Shown here piece by piece: positions 40,565 to 47,019 of a stretch of DNA of 47,019 nt. Origin of the DNA: JAVZYK01 sp049699715 (lineage in GTDB: Archaea > Nanobdellota > Nanobdellia > Pacearchaeales > UBA284); NCBI GenBank assembly GCA_049699715.1, contig JBNAVB010000005.1, positions 1-47,019 of the forward strand, in the 5' to 3' direction. Under the pieces are notes generated by a model, which was not told where the DNA came from, did no database searches, and was given only the letters and a program-made list of their open reading frames with translations. How positions within the stretch are numbered: the stretch's first letter is position 1; every line of letters begins with the position of its first letter. The translations under genes were made by a program, and so were the position numbers.

Positions 40565-41362
40565 TTACCTACGGGAAATTTGTTTCCAGATTTTTATGGA
40601 TTTCAGCGAGTCATCCAAGGGCATGGGGCTTTCATTTATGATTGTTATTGAAAGGTTGTATCTCTTAACAAATGATAGTAACTCCCTAATTTTGAAATCT
40701 GGCGTGACTTTATGTCTTCTCTCGCCTTTGCTTGTGTACTCAATGCCGGAAAAATGTGAGTGAATATGTGAAAAGTTCTTTATTTTGTCAAAAATCTCTT
40801 TGTAGGTTATCTTGCCATTGGTTCTTGCTTCGAGATGTGCGAAGTCAACGCAAAATGAGCAATGAGTTTCTTTCGCAAGTTTAATCAGTTCATCGAGCGA
40901 GCCAAACTGGCTTTCTTTGCCTGTTGTTTCAGGAGCTAAAGAAACTTGCCATTTGTTTTTTTCAATAATTTTTTTCATTTCGATTATTGCCTGTTTTACA
41001 ATTTTGTAGCATTCTTCATGAGAATACTTTCCATAATAGGCTGCATGAAAAACAATTGCTCTAGCGCCAAGATAATGCCCACGCTCGCAGCATTCAAGAA
41101 TTCTTTGCTTGCTTGCCTCTCTTTTTTTCTTGTCCTCTGAAGCAAGATTAATATAGTAAGGTGCATGAATACTCAGCGCGATATCAAGTTTCTTGGCTTC
41201 CTTGCCGATTGTTTCAGCATCTTTGTTATTTTTGATGTAAGCTCCGTAAGTGAATTCTACTTCTGCTGCATTTATGCCGTGTTGTTTATAGTAATTCAGA
41301 TTGTTGATAGCTTCTTTCACTCCACCTATGCCGCTCGGGCCAAATCTTATTTGTTTTTTCAT
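40565..41362 (-). CDS. nfo: Endonuclease IV (AP endonuclease)
   Basis: A 265-aa TIM-barrel zinc endonuclease that cuts DNA at abasic sites. Its metal ligands occur in the family order: HAPYYINL (about 67-74), VFHAAYYG (about 107), APETTGK (Glu), CVDFAHLEAR (Asp and His), SHIHSHFSGIEY and a final INESP. The length matches the family. Its ATG overlaps the last bases of the DNA ligase gene by 4 bp (ATGA), so the two are translationally coupled and form a base-excision-repair pair: incision followed by sealing. Confidence 0.93.
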   Translation of the reverse strand: MKKQIRFGPSGIGGVKEAINNLNYYKQHGINAAEVEFTYGAYIKNNKDAETIGKEAKKLDIALSIHAPYYINLASEDKKKREASKQRILECCERGHYLGARAIVFHAAYYGKYSHEECYKIVKQAIIEMKKIIEKNKWQVSLAPETTGKESQFGSLDELIKLAKETHCSFCVDFAHLEARTNGKITYKEIFDKIKNFSHIHSHFSGIEYTSKGERRHKVTPDFKIRELLSFVKRYNLSITIINESPMPLDDSLKSIKIWKQISRR

Positions 41363-43110
41363 CTTTCCTCGACTCGTTTTTGCATTTTAAACAACTTATC
41401 AATTTCCTTGACGCTTGTGGCATCCTCTGGTTTTTTGTCCTCGCGAATCCAGCCTTGAACTCGAGGAAATCTTAGAGCAAAGCCCGCGTGCTCTTTAGTT
41501 TTGCCTGCTGTGTGCATCGGGCTTAATGTAATCTCGTCAGCCATGACTGTAAAAACATACTTGGGCTGAGTCCATACATCTGCTTGGATTTCTGAATCTA
41601 CGCGAGCAGGTTTGTGCTCAATTTTATTTTTATCGAGCAGCTTTCTGATCTCAACCCATTTTTCCTCGCTCAAACCACTCCCTATCTTGCATATTGTTTT
41701 GAACGAGTCGCTCTTGTCATCGTAAACTGCCCCTAAGAGAGCTCCAATGCCAAATTCTGCCCTCATTCCCCGGCCTTTGAAATAACCAACAATAACAACA
41801 TCGATTGTATCTCGAAGCTCTCCTTTGTATGAACGCTTTAACTTTATCCAATTAAAATTGCGGGCGCCTGCTTGATAAGGCGAGTCAAGGCGCTTTGCCA
41901 TTATCCCTTCTGTACCGCGAGCAACATTTTCCTCGAAGAATTTTTCTAGTTCTTTCGGATTATCTGTGATTATCTTGTCAGCTGCACGGATTGTAAAGCC
42001 TTTCCCTATTATCTTTCTCAATAATTGGGTTCTTTCCTCGTAGCTCTGTTTGGTCAGGTCTTTTCCATTGAGATAGAGCAAGTCAAATGTAAAGAGAACA
42101 AGAGGAGCTTCTTTTGCTCGTTGCTCAATTTCATATTTCCTCTTGCGAGTTATTGTGACTTGAAATGGAAAAAATTCCTGGGTTTCTTCATTGAATGCAA
42201 CTGCTTCGCCTTCGCCTATCGCACTTTTAGCCTTGATTTGTTTTTTAATGCCTTGGATAATATCAGGAAACATAGGGGTCATTCGCTCTTGGTTACGAGA
42301 AAAGATTTCAACTTTGCCTTTATCAAGATGCCATTGCAAACGTAAGCCATCATATTTTGTTTCTACAGCGCATTTTCCTATCTTCTTTATTATATCTTTT
42401 GCACTAGGAAGGCGCTCTGCAAGAGCCATGCGAATTGGCGAGCCTATTTGAACCTTGAATTGTTTTAATCCGTGCTCGCCCTTTTCAACTAAAGTTTTTG
42501 CAACAAGTCCTAAGTCTGAACATAAGTTGTATGCCCTCTCTATTTCTGGCCTTAGTTTCATTCTGTCGCCTGTCAATGCTTTGCTTAGTGAATCCATTAT
42601 TGTTGGATCGCCTATCCCTAATCTTAAACTTCCCAAAACAAATCTTACGATAAACTTTGCTTCCTTTGCCGAGACCCTTATCAATAATCCTGAAAGCTCA
42701 TTAATTTTTCTATTAACACTGCCCGAGCCGGTTGTCTGCGCGATTTTGAACAAGACTGTGTAAACTTCTGAAATCGCAGGAGCTTTTGATGAGAATAATG
42801 TTGCCCGTTTCTTTGCCAAGACCTCTTGCGCGACTAATCCCAAATCTCCGAGCTTCTTGTACAGTTTGTTTATCTCTTCTGTAGATTTATCTGAGACTTG
42901 GGCCAATGCCTTTTCAACCATCTTTTCTGCCATGCCTATTTCTAAACTCTTGAATGGAGGCAACAACTGCTCTTCACAAAGATAAACAACTTTGTCTATT
43001 TCTTCTTTCGAAACTTTCTTGAAGAATTCACTGAGAATATCAAACATTTCGAGCCTCTTGCTGGTAGTCTCGAGCTTCTCAAACACCTCTGCTAGCTGTG
43101 AAAAAAGCAT
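41359..43110 (-). CDS. lig: ATP-dependent DNA ligase
   Basis: A 583-aa replicative-type archaeal ligase. An N-terminal all-helical DNA-binding domain (about 1-225) precedes the adenylation domain, whose nucleotide-accepting lysine is in KYDGLRLQW (Lys252 from this start). RNQERMTPMFPDI, GEGEAVAFN and EGIMAKRLDSPYQAG are the following ligase motifs, and the C-terminal OB fold ends RFPRVQGWIREDK. The frame opens five codons earlier only with TTG; the ATG at 43110 has an AT-rich octamer (aataaaaa) 29 nt upstream. It is coupled to nfo downstream. A small HD-GYP-like gene lies upstream on the same strand with its own spacing. Confidence 0.95.
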   Translation of the reverse strand: MLFSQLAEVFEKLETTSKRLEMFDILSEFFKKVSKEEIDKVVYLCEEQLLPPFKSLEIGMAEKMVEKALAQVSDKSTEEINKLYKKLGDLGLVAQEVLAKKRATLFSSKAPAISEVYTVLFKIAQTTGSGSVNRKINELSGLLIRVSAKEAKFIVRFVLGSLRLGIGDPTIMDSLSKALTGDRMKLRPEIERAYNLCSDLGLVAKTLVEKGEHGLKQFKVQIGSPIRMALAERLPSAKDIIKKIGKCAVETKYDGLRLQWHLDKGKVEIFSRNQERMTPMFPDIIQGIKKQIKAKSAIGEGEAVAFNEETQEFFPFQVTITRKRKYEIEQRAKEAPLVLFTFDLLYLNGKDLTKQSYEERTQLLRKIIGKGFTIRAADKIITDNPKELEKFFEENVARGTEGIMAKRLDSPYQAGARNFNWIKLKRSYKGELRDTIDVVIVGYFKGRGMRAEFGIGALLGAVYDDKSDSFKTICKIGSGLSEEKWVEIRKLLDKNKIEHKPARVDSEIQADVWTQPKYVFTVMADEITLSPMHTAGKTKEHAGFALRFPRVQGWIREDKKPEDATSVKEIDKLFKMQKRVEER

Positions 43111-43172
43111 AAATATAGAAGTCAAAATGCTTTTTTATTCTTTTCCGTTTTTTAATGAATGTTTATAGTTAT

Positions 43173-43907
43173 CTAAAAAGTACCCTCATATTCCCAATCA
43201 ATGCATCTCTCCAGAGCCATTTGGATATATTCGGGATCGCCCGCGTAAGTAGCTTGTAAGATTTCTTGTACTTTTGATTTGGGCATCGCCTTATGATAAT
43301 CCCTGTCTTCTCTCAAAGCGACAAGCATGTCAGAAATAGCGACTATCTGCCCCATCTTGATTATCCTTGGATCGTATTCCCGGCGTTCTTTGGAATCGCC
43401 GCGCTGTTCTCTTCTTCGGTCACAGCCATTTCTTGGATAGTTTTTAGTAAAATCTTTTTTGCACTCATGAGTTAGCATCATTACTTTCAAGACATCTTCT
43501 GAAACGCCAGCTTCTCTAGCTTCAATGTAACTAATCCTCGAATGTTTTTTTATTTCTTCGAACTCTTCCTCTGTTAATTTGCCGGGCTTTGTTAAAATCT
43601 CTTTCGGAATTTCGGATTTTCCTACATCATGATATAGGCCTGCCTCTCCAAGGATATATAACCCTTTATTTTCAGAATAAGACCGACACTCGGTTTCTAT
43701 ACCAAAATCTATACAAACTTTTGCCACATTTATAGAATGCCTGTGGCTTCCTGGATGATAATATTCTAATTTATGAATTAGATTTAATTGAGAATTATCT
43801 AAGCTATTTAATATTTCCACAAGTTTAGTTCGTGATTCTTTTGGATATCTCAATGTAAGTGCGAGTGTGTAATCAATCAGGTCAGATTCTATTAGTGGCA
43901 GTGTCAT
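43173..43907 (-). CDS. HD-GYP-like phosphohydrolase
   Basis: A 244-aa protein. Metal ligands are in the HD-GYP order: HRHSINV (His57), YHDVGKSEIPKEILTKPGKL (His93, Asp94), KKHSRISY (His122), LTHECKKDF (His147) and the late Asp in AISDMLVALRED (Asp193). KSEIPKEILTKPGKLTEEEF is almost the HD-GYP consensus (K-IP--IL-KPG-LT-EE). The GYP motif itself is not kept: after His147 the sequence is ECKKDFTKNYP in place of the usual HExxDGxGYP. An Arg/Glu-rich loop (about 161-178) follows. HD-GYP enzymes degrade c-di-GMP or cGAMP. No sensor domain is present. A tttaaata octamer begins 29 nt before the ATG. Confidence 0.82.
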   Translation of the reverse strand: MTLPLIESDLIDYTLALTLRYPKESRTKLVEILNSLDNSQLNLIHKLEYYHPGSHRHSINVAKVCIDFGIETECRSYSENKGLYILGEAGLYHDVGKSEIPKEILTKPGKLTEEEFEEIKKHSRISYIEAREAGVSEDVLKVMMLTHECKKDFTKNYPRNGCDRRREQRGDSKERREYDPRIIKMGQIVAISDMLVALREDRDYHKAMPKSKVQEILQATYAGDPEYIQMALERCIDWEYEGTF

Positions 43908-43928
43908 GATAATTGCAAGGAAACTAAT

Positions 43929-43936
43929 TATTTAAA
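43929..43936 (-). promoter_or_regulatory. TATA box of the HD-GYP-like gene
   Basis: tttaaata on the minus strand begins 29 nt before the ATG at 43907. Confidence 0.7.
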
Positions 43937-44054
43937 CTTTTCTAAAGTTACCATTATATAATAATTACAAATATATCATACTAATGTAACAATGCTGTCT
44001 TCGTAACTATTGCAACTTCATAAACTTTTTATAGGCCAAGAGATTTATTTTTTT

Positions 44055-44615
44055 ATGTATTTTGATGAATTGCTCAAAGAAAGGAAATGTGTTAGGCACT
44101 ACTCCTCCAAGCCAGTTAGATTCGATGAAATTGTGGCGATATGCGAGGCCGCGCGATTTTCTCCGATGGCGGGCAATATCTATACCATAAAATTAATAAT
44201 TGTAAGCGACAAAGAGACTAAAGCTAAGCTCGCGGAAGCGGCATTAGGGCAAGAATTCATAAAAGATGCACCTTATGTTTTAGTGGTATGCTCTGACCTA
44301 ACTAACTTGACGCGTTCATATGGCGAGAGGGGTGAGAGGGTTTATTCAAGACAACAGGCAGGGGCCGTTATCGAGAATATGTTCTTGAAAGCCGTAGAAT
44401 TAGGAGTAGCTACTTGCTGGGTTGGCGCGTTCGAAGAAAAGGCAGTGAGGAGAATATTAAAAATCCCTGACAAGGTCCAAGTTGAAGTAATACTCCCTAT
44501 AGGAATACCTGCTGGCAAAACCGCGACTAAGAAAAAGCCAGAATTAAAACAGATAATTTATTTTGAGAAGTGGGGCCAGGGAACTGCGAAGCCAGTGAAA
44601 AGAGTGCCTGCATAG
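44055..44615 (+). CDS. nitroreductase-family FMN protein
   Basis: A 186-aa flavoprotein of the nitroreductase fold. ERKCVRHYSSKPV is the family N-terminus with the FMN-phosphate arginine; ARFSPMAGNIYTIKLIIVSD has the SPxxxNxQ-like flavin loop; QQAGAVIENMFLKAVELGVA and TCWVGAFEE complete the dimer interface and FMN site; IGIPAG near the end is typical. It reduces an unknown substrate with NAD(P)H. The frame extends upstream to 44010 via TTG, but the ATG at 44055 starts the conserved domain and has a TATA-like tttatagg 27-29 nt upstream. Monocistronic. Confidence 0.88.
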   Translation: MYFDELLKERKCVRHYSSKPVRFDEIVAICEAARFSPMAGNIYTIKLIIVSDKETKAKLAEAALGQEFIKDAPYVLVVCSDLTNLTRSYGERGERVYSRQQAGAVIENMFLKAVELGVATCWVGAFEEKAVRRILKIPDKVQVEVILPIGIPAGKTATKKKPELKQIIYFEKWGQGTAKPVKRVPA

Positions 44616-44649
44616 GCCTTTTCAATCTCTGTTTTTAGTCTTTTTTAAG

Positions 44650-44682
44650 AATATATGGTTTAGCCAACAATATATAGTTTAG
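44650..44682 (+). promoter_or_regulatory. direct repeat upstream of the TPR gene
   Basis: aatatat[g/a]gtttag occurs at 44650-44663 and 44669-44682, spaced by 19 bp. It precedes an AT-rich promoter-like stretch and the ATG at 44739, and might be a binding site for a dimeric regulator or a duplicated TATA. Confidence 0.35.
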
Positions 44683-44738
44683 AATACAAAAGAATATAAA
44701 TATAAAATAGGACAAAAACAATATAACAAAATAAAAAA

Positions 44739-45341
44739 ATGGCGATAACAAAAGATGAGTTTCTGCAACAGTTAAGAAGTTTTACAAGCGAAGCACGAAA
44801 ACAGGAATTCATTGAGGACATAATAAAAAAACAAGTCAATACAGATGTTAAAATGGCAGCTTTGCTTGCGCTCGCAGATCTCTTCATAAGCAAGAAGATG
44901 TTTGGCTTAGGGGCGAGGAACTATTGCTATGCCGGCGATTTGGCGAATACCTTCAGAGAGAAGATGGATTTATACTTCAAGGGTGCTGTGTTGTATTTAA
45001 GAGCGGCAGATTACCTAAGCGCGGATGATTATTTCCGGAAAGTTCTTGTCTTGGCTGCATCAAAAGACAAAGAATCCATAAAACAAAAAATTCTAGCGCT
45101 TTATCTTGAACATGCCCAAAGCTACGAGAAAGATAAACAATATACCAAAGCTATTGCTGCCTACAACCGAATCTTGATGTTAAACTTGCCTATGCAAAAG
45201 CATAATGAAATTTGCTTGAAACTTGCTGAACTCTATGAGCGTGTTGGAAGGCCTCGGGAAGCTGCGCAGGCAAAAACAGCAATAAGGACAGAGGAAAAAA
45301 GGCTTGAAGAAAGAAAGTACACTGCGCAAGATTTCATCTAA
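44739..45341 (+). CDS. TPR-like helical repeat protein
   Basis: A 200-aa soluble, all-helical protein. From about residue 30 to 185 it consists of helix pairs of TPR size, for example NYCYAGDLANTFREKMDLYF, VLYLRAADYLSADDYFRKVL and DKQYTKAIAAYNRILMLNLP, where Ala/Gly and aromatic residues recur at TPR positions. Such proteins act as scaffolds for protein binding; a partner is not evident. It has a longer leader than most genes here and no clear Shine-Dalgarno site. It is convergent with dnaG, with a 71-bp gap that holds only A-rich sequence. Confidence 0.7.
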   Translation: MAITKDEFLQQLRSFTSEARKQEFIEDIIKKQVNTDVKMAALLALADLFISKKMFGLGARNYCYAGDLANTFREKMDLYFKGAVLYLRAADYLSADDYFRKVLVLAASKDKESIKQKILALYLEHAQSYEKDKQYTKAIAAYNRILMLNLPMQKHNEICLKLAELYERVGRPREAAQAKTAIRTEEKRLEERKYTAQDFI

Positions 45342-45412
45342 TCAAAAGAATAAAAAGAAAAAGAGAAAAAAATAAAAAACTAAAGCCAGAGTTTAAGAGA
45401 CGTGCTCTTAGA

Positions 45413-46696
45413 TTAAAAACTTATCAATTTCAGAGTTCTGCTTATTGTTGTGAAGTTCTTCGCAACGATAAACTTGCATCCGCGTTTCTCTGCAGCACGG
45501 ATTATTGTTAAGGTTGCAGTACCATCGATGACTAGACCTATAGCTTCGCTGGTTCTTAATAATGCTCTAGGCAATTCGCTTGCCGAGACTCTCCGCAAAA
45601 CTTTAAACTCGCCAATCTCGCCATTAGGCCCAAGAATCAATGCGCTTTTTGTCCCATCAATCTCGAAAAGCAATTCTTGTAAGTTTGCTAAATTTTTTTC
45701 AAGAGTTTCATCACTGACTTCAATCTTTGCCAATGCCAAAGGTTCTATTTCCCTTTGTTCTCTCCTTTTTCTGTAATTTCTTCTGCGGCTTCTCTGCTCT
45801 CCCATATCAGTTCTTGAAGTTCTCTCGGTTCGATATGTCTGGTATGTTCCTTCTGTTTTTTCTGTTTTTAGGTATTTGTCTTTGAATTCCTCTACAGTCA
45901 TCCTGTTTCTCAAACAAGTTACTATCTCTTTTTCAGTGAGCTCTTCGACTTCTTTGCCGTCAGGCGCCCTTGCTATTGCAACAACTTGAGTTGTAGCCAA
46001 GGCATCTTTCGCTATCAGCAAGCCCCCACGATCGCCATCTAAGAAAAGAGTTACTTGTTTTTCTTTGCTCAAGTCTTTTATTGTCTGTGGCATGCTTGTG
46101 CCATTCATTGCTATCACATTCTTGATGCCGGCCCTCAATAAGTTCATTACATCAGCTCTTCCCTCGACAACAATTATTTCAGAGCTTACTTCAATATCGG
46201 GGCCAGCAGCTAACAGCTCCTTACCATATTCGCGGACCTTTGCAACCCTGGCGTGACTCATGATGTCTTGTTGCATTTCCCTGAGTTCAGGCGCGCCCCT
46301 TTGGAATTTCTCCATAAGCTTCTTAGCCCTTTCTACAATATACTCACGCTTTGAGCTTCTCACGTCTTCAATGCTTTTTATCTCGAATTTCGCATCGCAA
46401 GGGCCTATCCTATCTATAGTCTCAATAGCTGCAGCAATTATTGTGGTTTCTGCCCTGTCAATGCTTGTAGGGATTTCAACTGTGCCTGTTGTTTTGGAAT
46501 CGCTCACTTCTAAAGTGGCGTCAATTCTCCCTATCTTGCCTTTCTTCTGCAGTTCTCGGAGCTCTAGCTCTTCGCCTAGCAAACCTTCACTCTGCCCGAA
46601 TATAGCGCCGATTACATCTGGCTTTTCAACAACGCCTTCTGCTGTGAAGGTTGCATAAATGATATATTTTATCGATGGTGGGGATACTTTTCCCAT
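45413..46696 (-). CDS. dnaG: archaeal DnaG-type primase
   Basis: A 427-aa archaeal DnaG. The N-terminal domain (about 1-165) begins with KYIIYATFTAEGVVEKPDVI and IFGQSEGLLGEELELRELQ, the archaeal DnaG opening. The TOPRIM domain follows: EIIVVEGRADVMNLLRAG (Glu178) and TLFLDGDRGGLL (Asp220, Asp222) hold the metal-binding residues. A Thr/Arg-rich linker (about 283-320) leads to a C-terminal domain that bacterial DnaG lacks. Archaeal DnaG is found with the exosome, where it aids RNA degradation, and has primase activity in some species. The gene has a tttataaa TATA (46754-46761), a leader of 36 nt and an AGGAG Shine-Dalgarno site six bases before the ATG. Confidence 0.95.
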   Translation of the reverse strand: MGKVSPPSIKYIIYATFTAEGVVEKPDVIGAIFGQSEGLLGEELELRELQKKGKIGRIDATLEVSDSKTTGTVEIPTSIDRAETTIIAAAIETIDRIGPCDAKFEIKSIEDVRSSKREYIVERAKKLMEKFQRGAPELREMQQDIMSHARVAKVREYGKELLAAGPDIEVSSEIIVVEGRADVMNLLRAGIKNVIAMNGTSMPQTIKDLSKEKQVTLFLDGDRGGLLIAKDALATTQVVAIARAPDGKEVEELTEKEIVTCLRNRMTVEEFKDKYLKTEKTEGTYQTYRTERTSRTDMGEQRSRRRNYRKRREQREIEPLALAKIEVSDETLEKNLANLQELLFEIDGTKSALILGPNGEIGEFKVLRRVSASELPRALLRTSEAIGLVIDGTATLTIIRAAEKRGCKFIVAKNFTTISRTLKLISF

Positions 46697-46835
46697 TTCT
46701 TTCTCCTAATCAAATCACAAGTTCACCACAGAATCCACATAATCTACACTTCTTTTATAAACAAATCTTAACAAGCTGTTGATCAAACCTATTTTATCCA
46801 AAATTAAATTTGAATATTGACGATAATTGTTATAG

Positions 46836-46926
46836 GTTGAATGTTGATTTGTGATGTGTGATATGTGAGTTCTGATTTATGATATGTGATAAATGATTTT
46901 TGATTTATTTGTGATATTTGATAATG
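46836..46926. repeat. low-complexity TG/AT-rich tract
   Basis: A run built from imperfect units such as gtgatatgtga, gtgataaatga and gtgatatttga. It lies about 140 bp upstream of dnaG in a 323-bp stretch (46697-47019) without a coding region. Its function is not evident. Confidence 0.4.
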
Positions 46927-46953
46927 TATAAAAACCTAAGAGGTATTTAAAGG

Positions 46954-46979
46954 TTTCTACAACGACGGCGCTGTAGAAA
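46954..46979 (+). other. hairpin at the start of a possible transcript
   Basis: tttctaca and tgtagaaa form a perfect eight-pair stem around a ten-base GC-rich loop. A TATA-like gtataaaa at 46926-46933 begins 28 nt before the hairpin, so a plus-strand RNA may start at the hairpin and run past the window edge. There is no ATG between here and 47019. Confidence 0.35.
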
Positions 46980-47019
46980 GTTTCTTATAGAAAAAAGCAC
47001 TCCTGTCCTTTAAATCCAA

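Noticed and set aside
46836..46926. C/D box guide RNA
   Set aside because: gtgatg and ctga occur, but they are part of a low-complexity tract and no proper C/D and C'/D' pair with spacing is present.
1..47019. CRISPR arrays, insertion sequences or prophage
   Set aside because: No regularly spaced long direct repeats, transposase, integrase or phage genes were seen on either strand.

Overview
The window is archaeal. It carries a replication factor C clamp loader (large and small subunits), an archaeal DnaG-type primase, an ATP-dependent DNA ligase, a type II methionine aminopeptidase, a CDC48/VAT-type AAA ATPase, Elp3, a 7S (SRP) RNA and a tRNA-Leu whose intron sits in a textbook bulge-helix-bulge. 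The DNA is AT-rich. Genes are compact and often overlap by a few bases. Many small zinc-ribbon and RGQ/RGI-type class III signal-peptide proteins are present. LeuRS is of bacterial type and AlaRS is strikingly short. Together this points to a DPANN archaeon of the Woesearchaeota/Pacearchaeota kind. That placement is an inference from gene content, not a phylogeny.

Layout. 1-5.4 kb: a Nudix hydrolase, small zinc-ribbon and hypothetical genes, then a minus-strand replication block (coiled-coil proteins, rfcS, a 93-aa gene, rfcL). One protein here ends in what looks like a stand-alone N-terminal domain of an archaellum/pilus ATPase. 5.4-9.4 kb: tRNA-Leu(UAA), a membrane-anchored Cys-rich protein, SRP RNA and five consecutive pilin-like genes. 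9.5-16.4 kb: SerRS, a small membrane protein, a large M23-type peptidase, a phosphoesterase, and Elp3 divergent from a Trm9-like methyltransferase. 16.4-20.4 kb: a pilin-like gene and a 752-aa secreted protein, facing a lipoprotein; the last two each have a His/Cys pattern reminiscent of caspase-fold (clan CD) peptidases. 20.5-25.4 kb: mini-AlaRS, a decayed two-gene operon and bacterial-type LeuRS. 25.5-31.1 kb: a GGDEF protein, a zinc-ribbon/AbrB - CDC48 operon, MetAP and a GAF-GGDEF protein. 31.2-33.3 kb: a DUF192 lipoprotein, zinc ribbon, m5C methyltransferase and PUA operon. 33.4-40.4 kb: an unusually short SMC without a visible hinge, and two large surface proteins. 40.5-47 kb: endonuclease IV and DNA ligase (overlapping), an HD-GYP-like protein, a nitroreductase, a TPR protein and DnaG.

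Two features tie the window together. First, transcription and translation signals are very regular. A TATA octamer (tttawaar type) starts almost exactly 29 nt before the start codon of at least a dozen genes, and 29 nt before the mature 5' end of SRP RNA, so those mRNAs are probably leaderless; downstream operon genes use Shine-Dalgarno sites. This register fixes many starts and also exposes two broken genes. Second, the window encodes two diguanylate-cyclase-like proteins and one HD-GYP-like phosphodiesterase, a candidate cyclic-dinucleotide signalling set in an archaeon.
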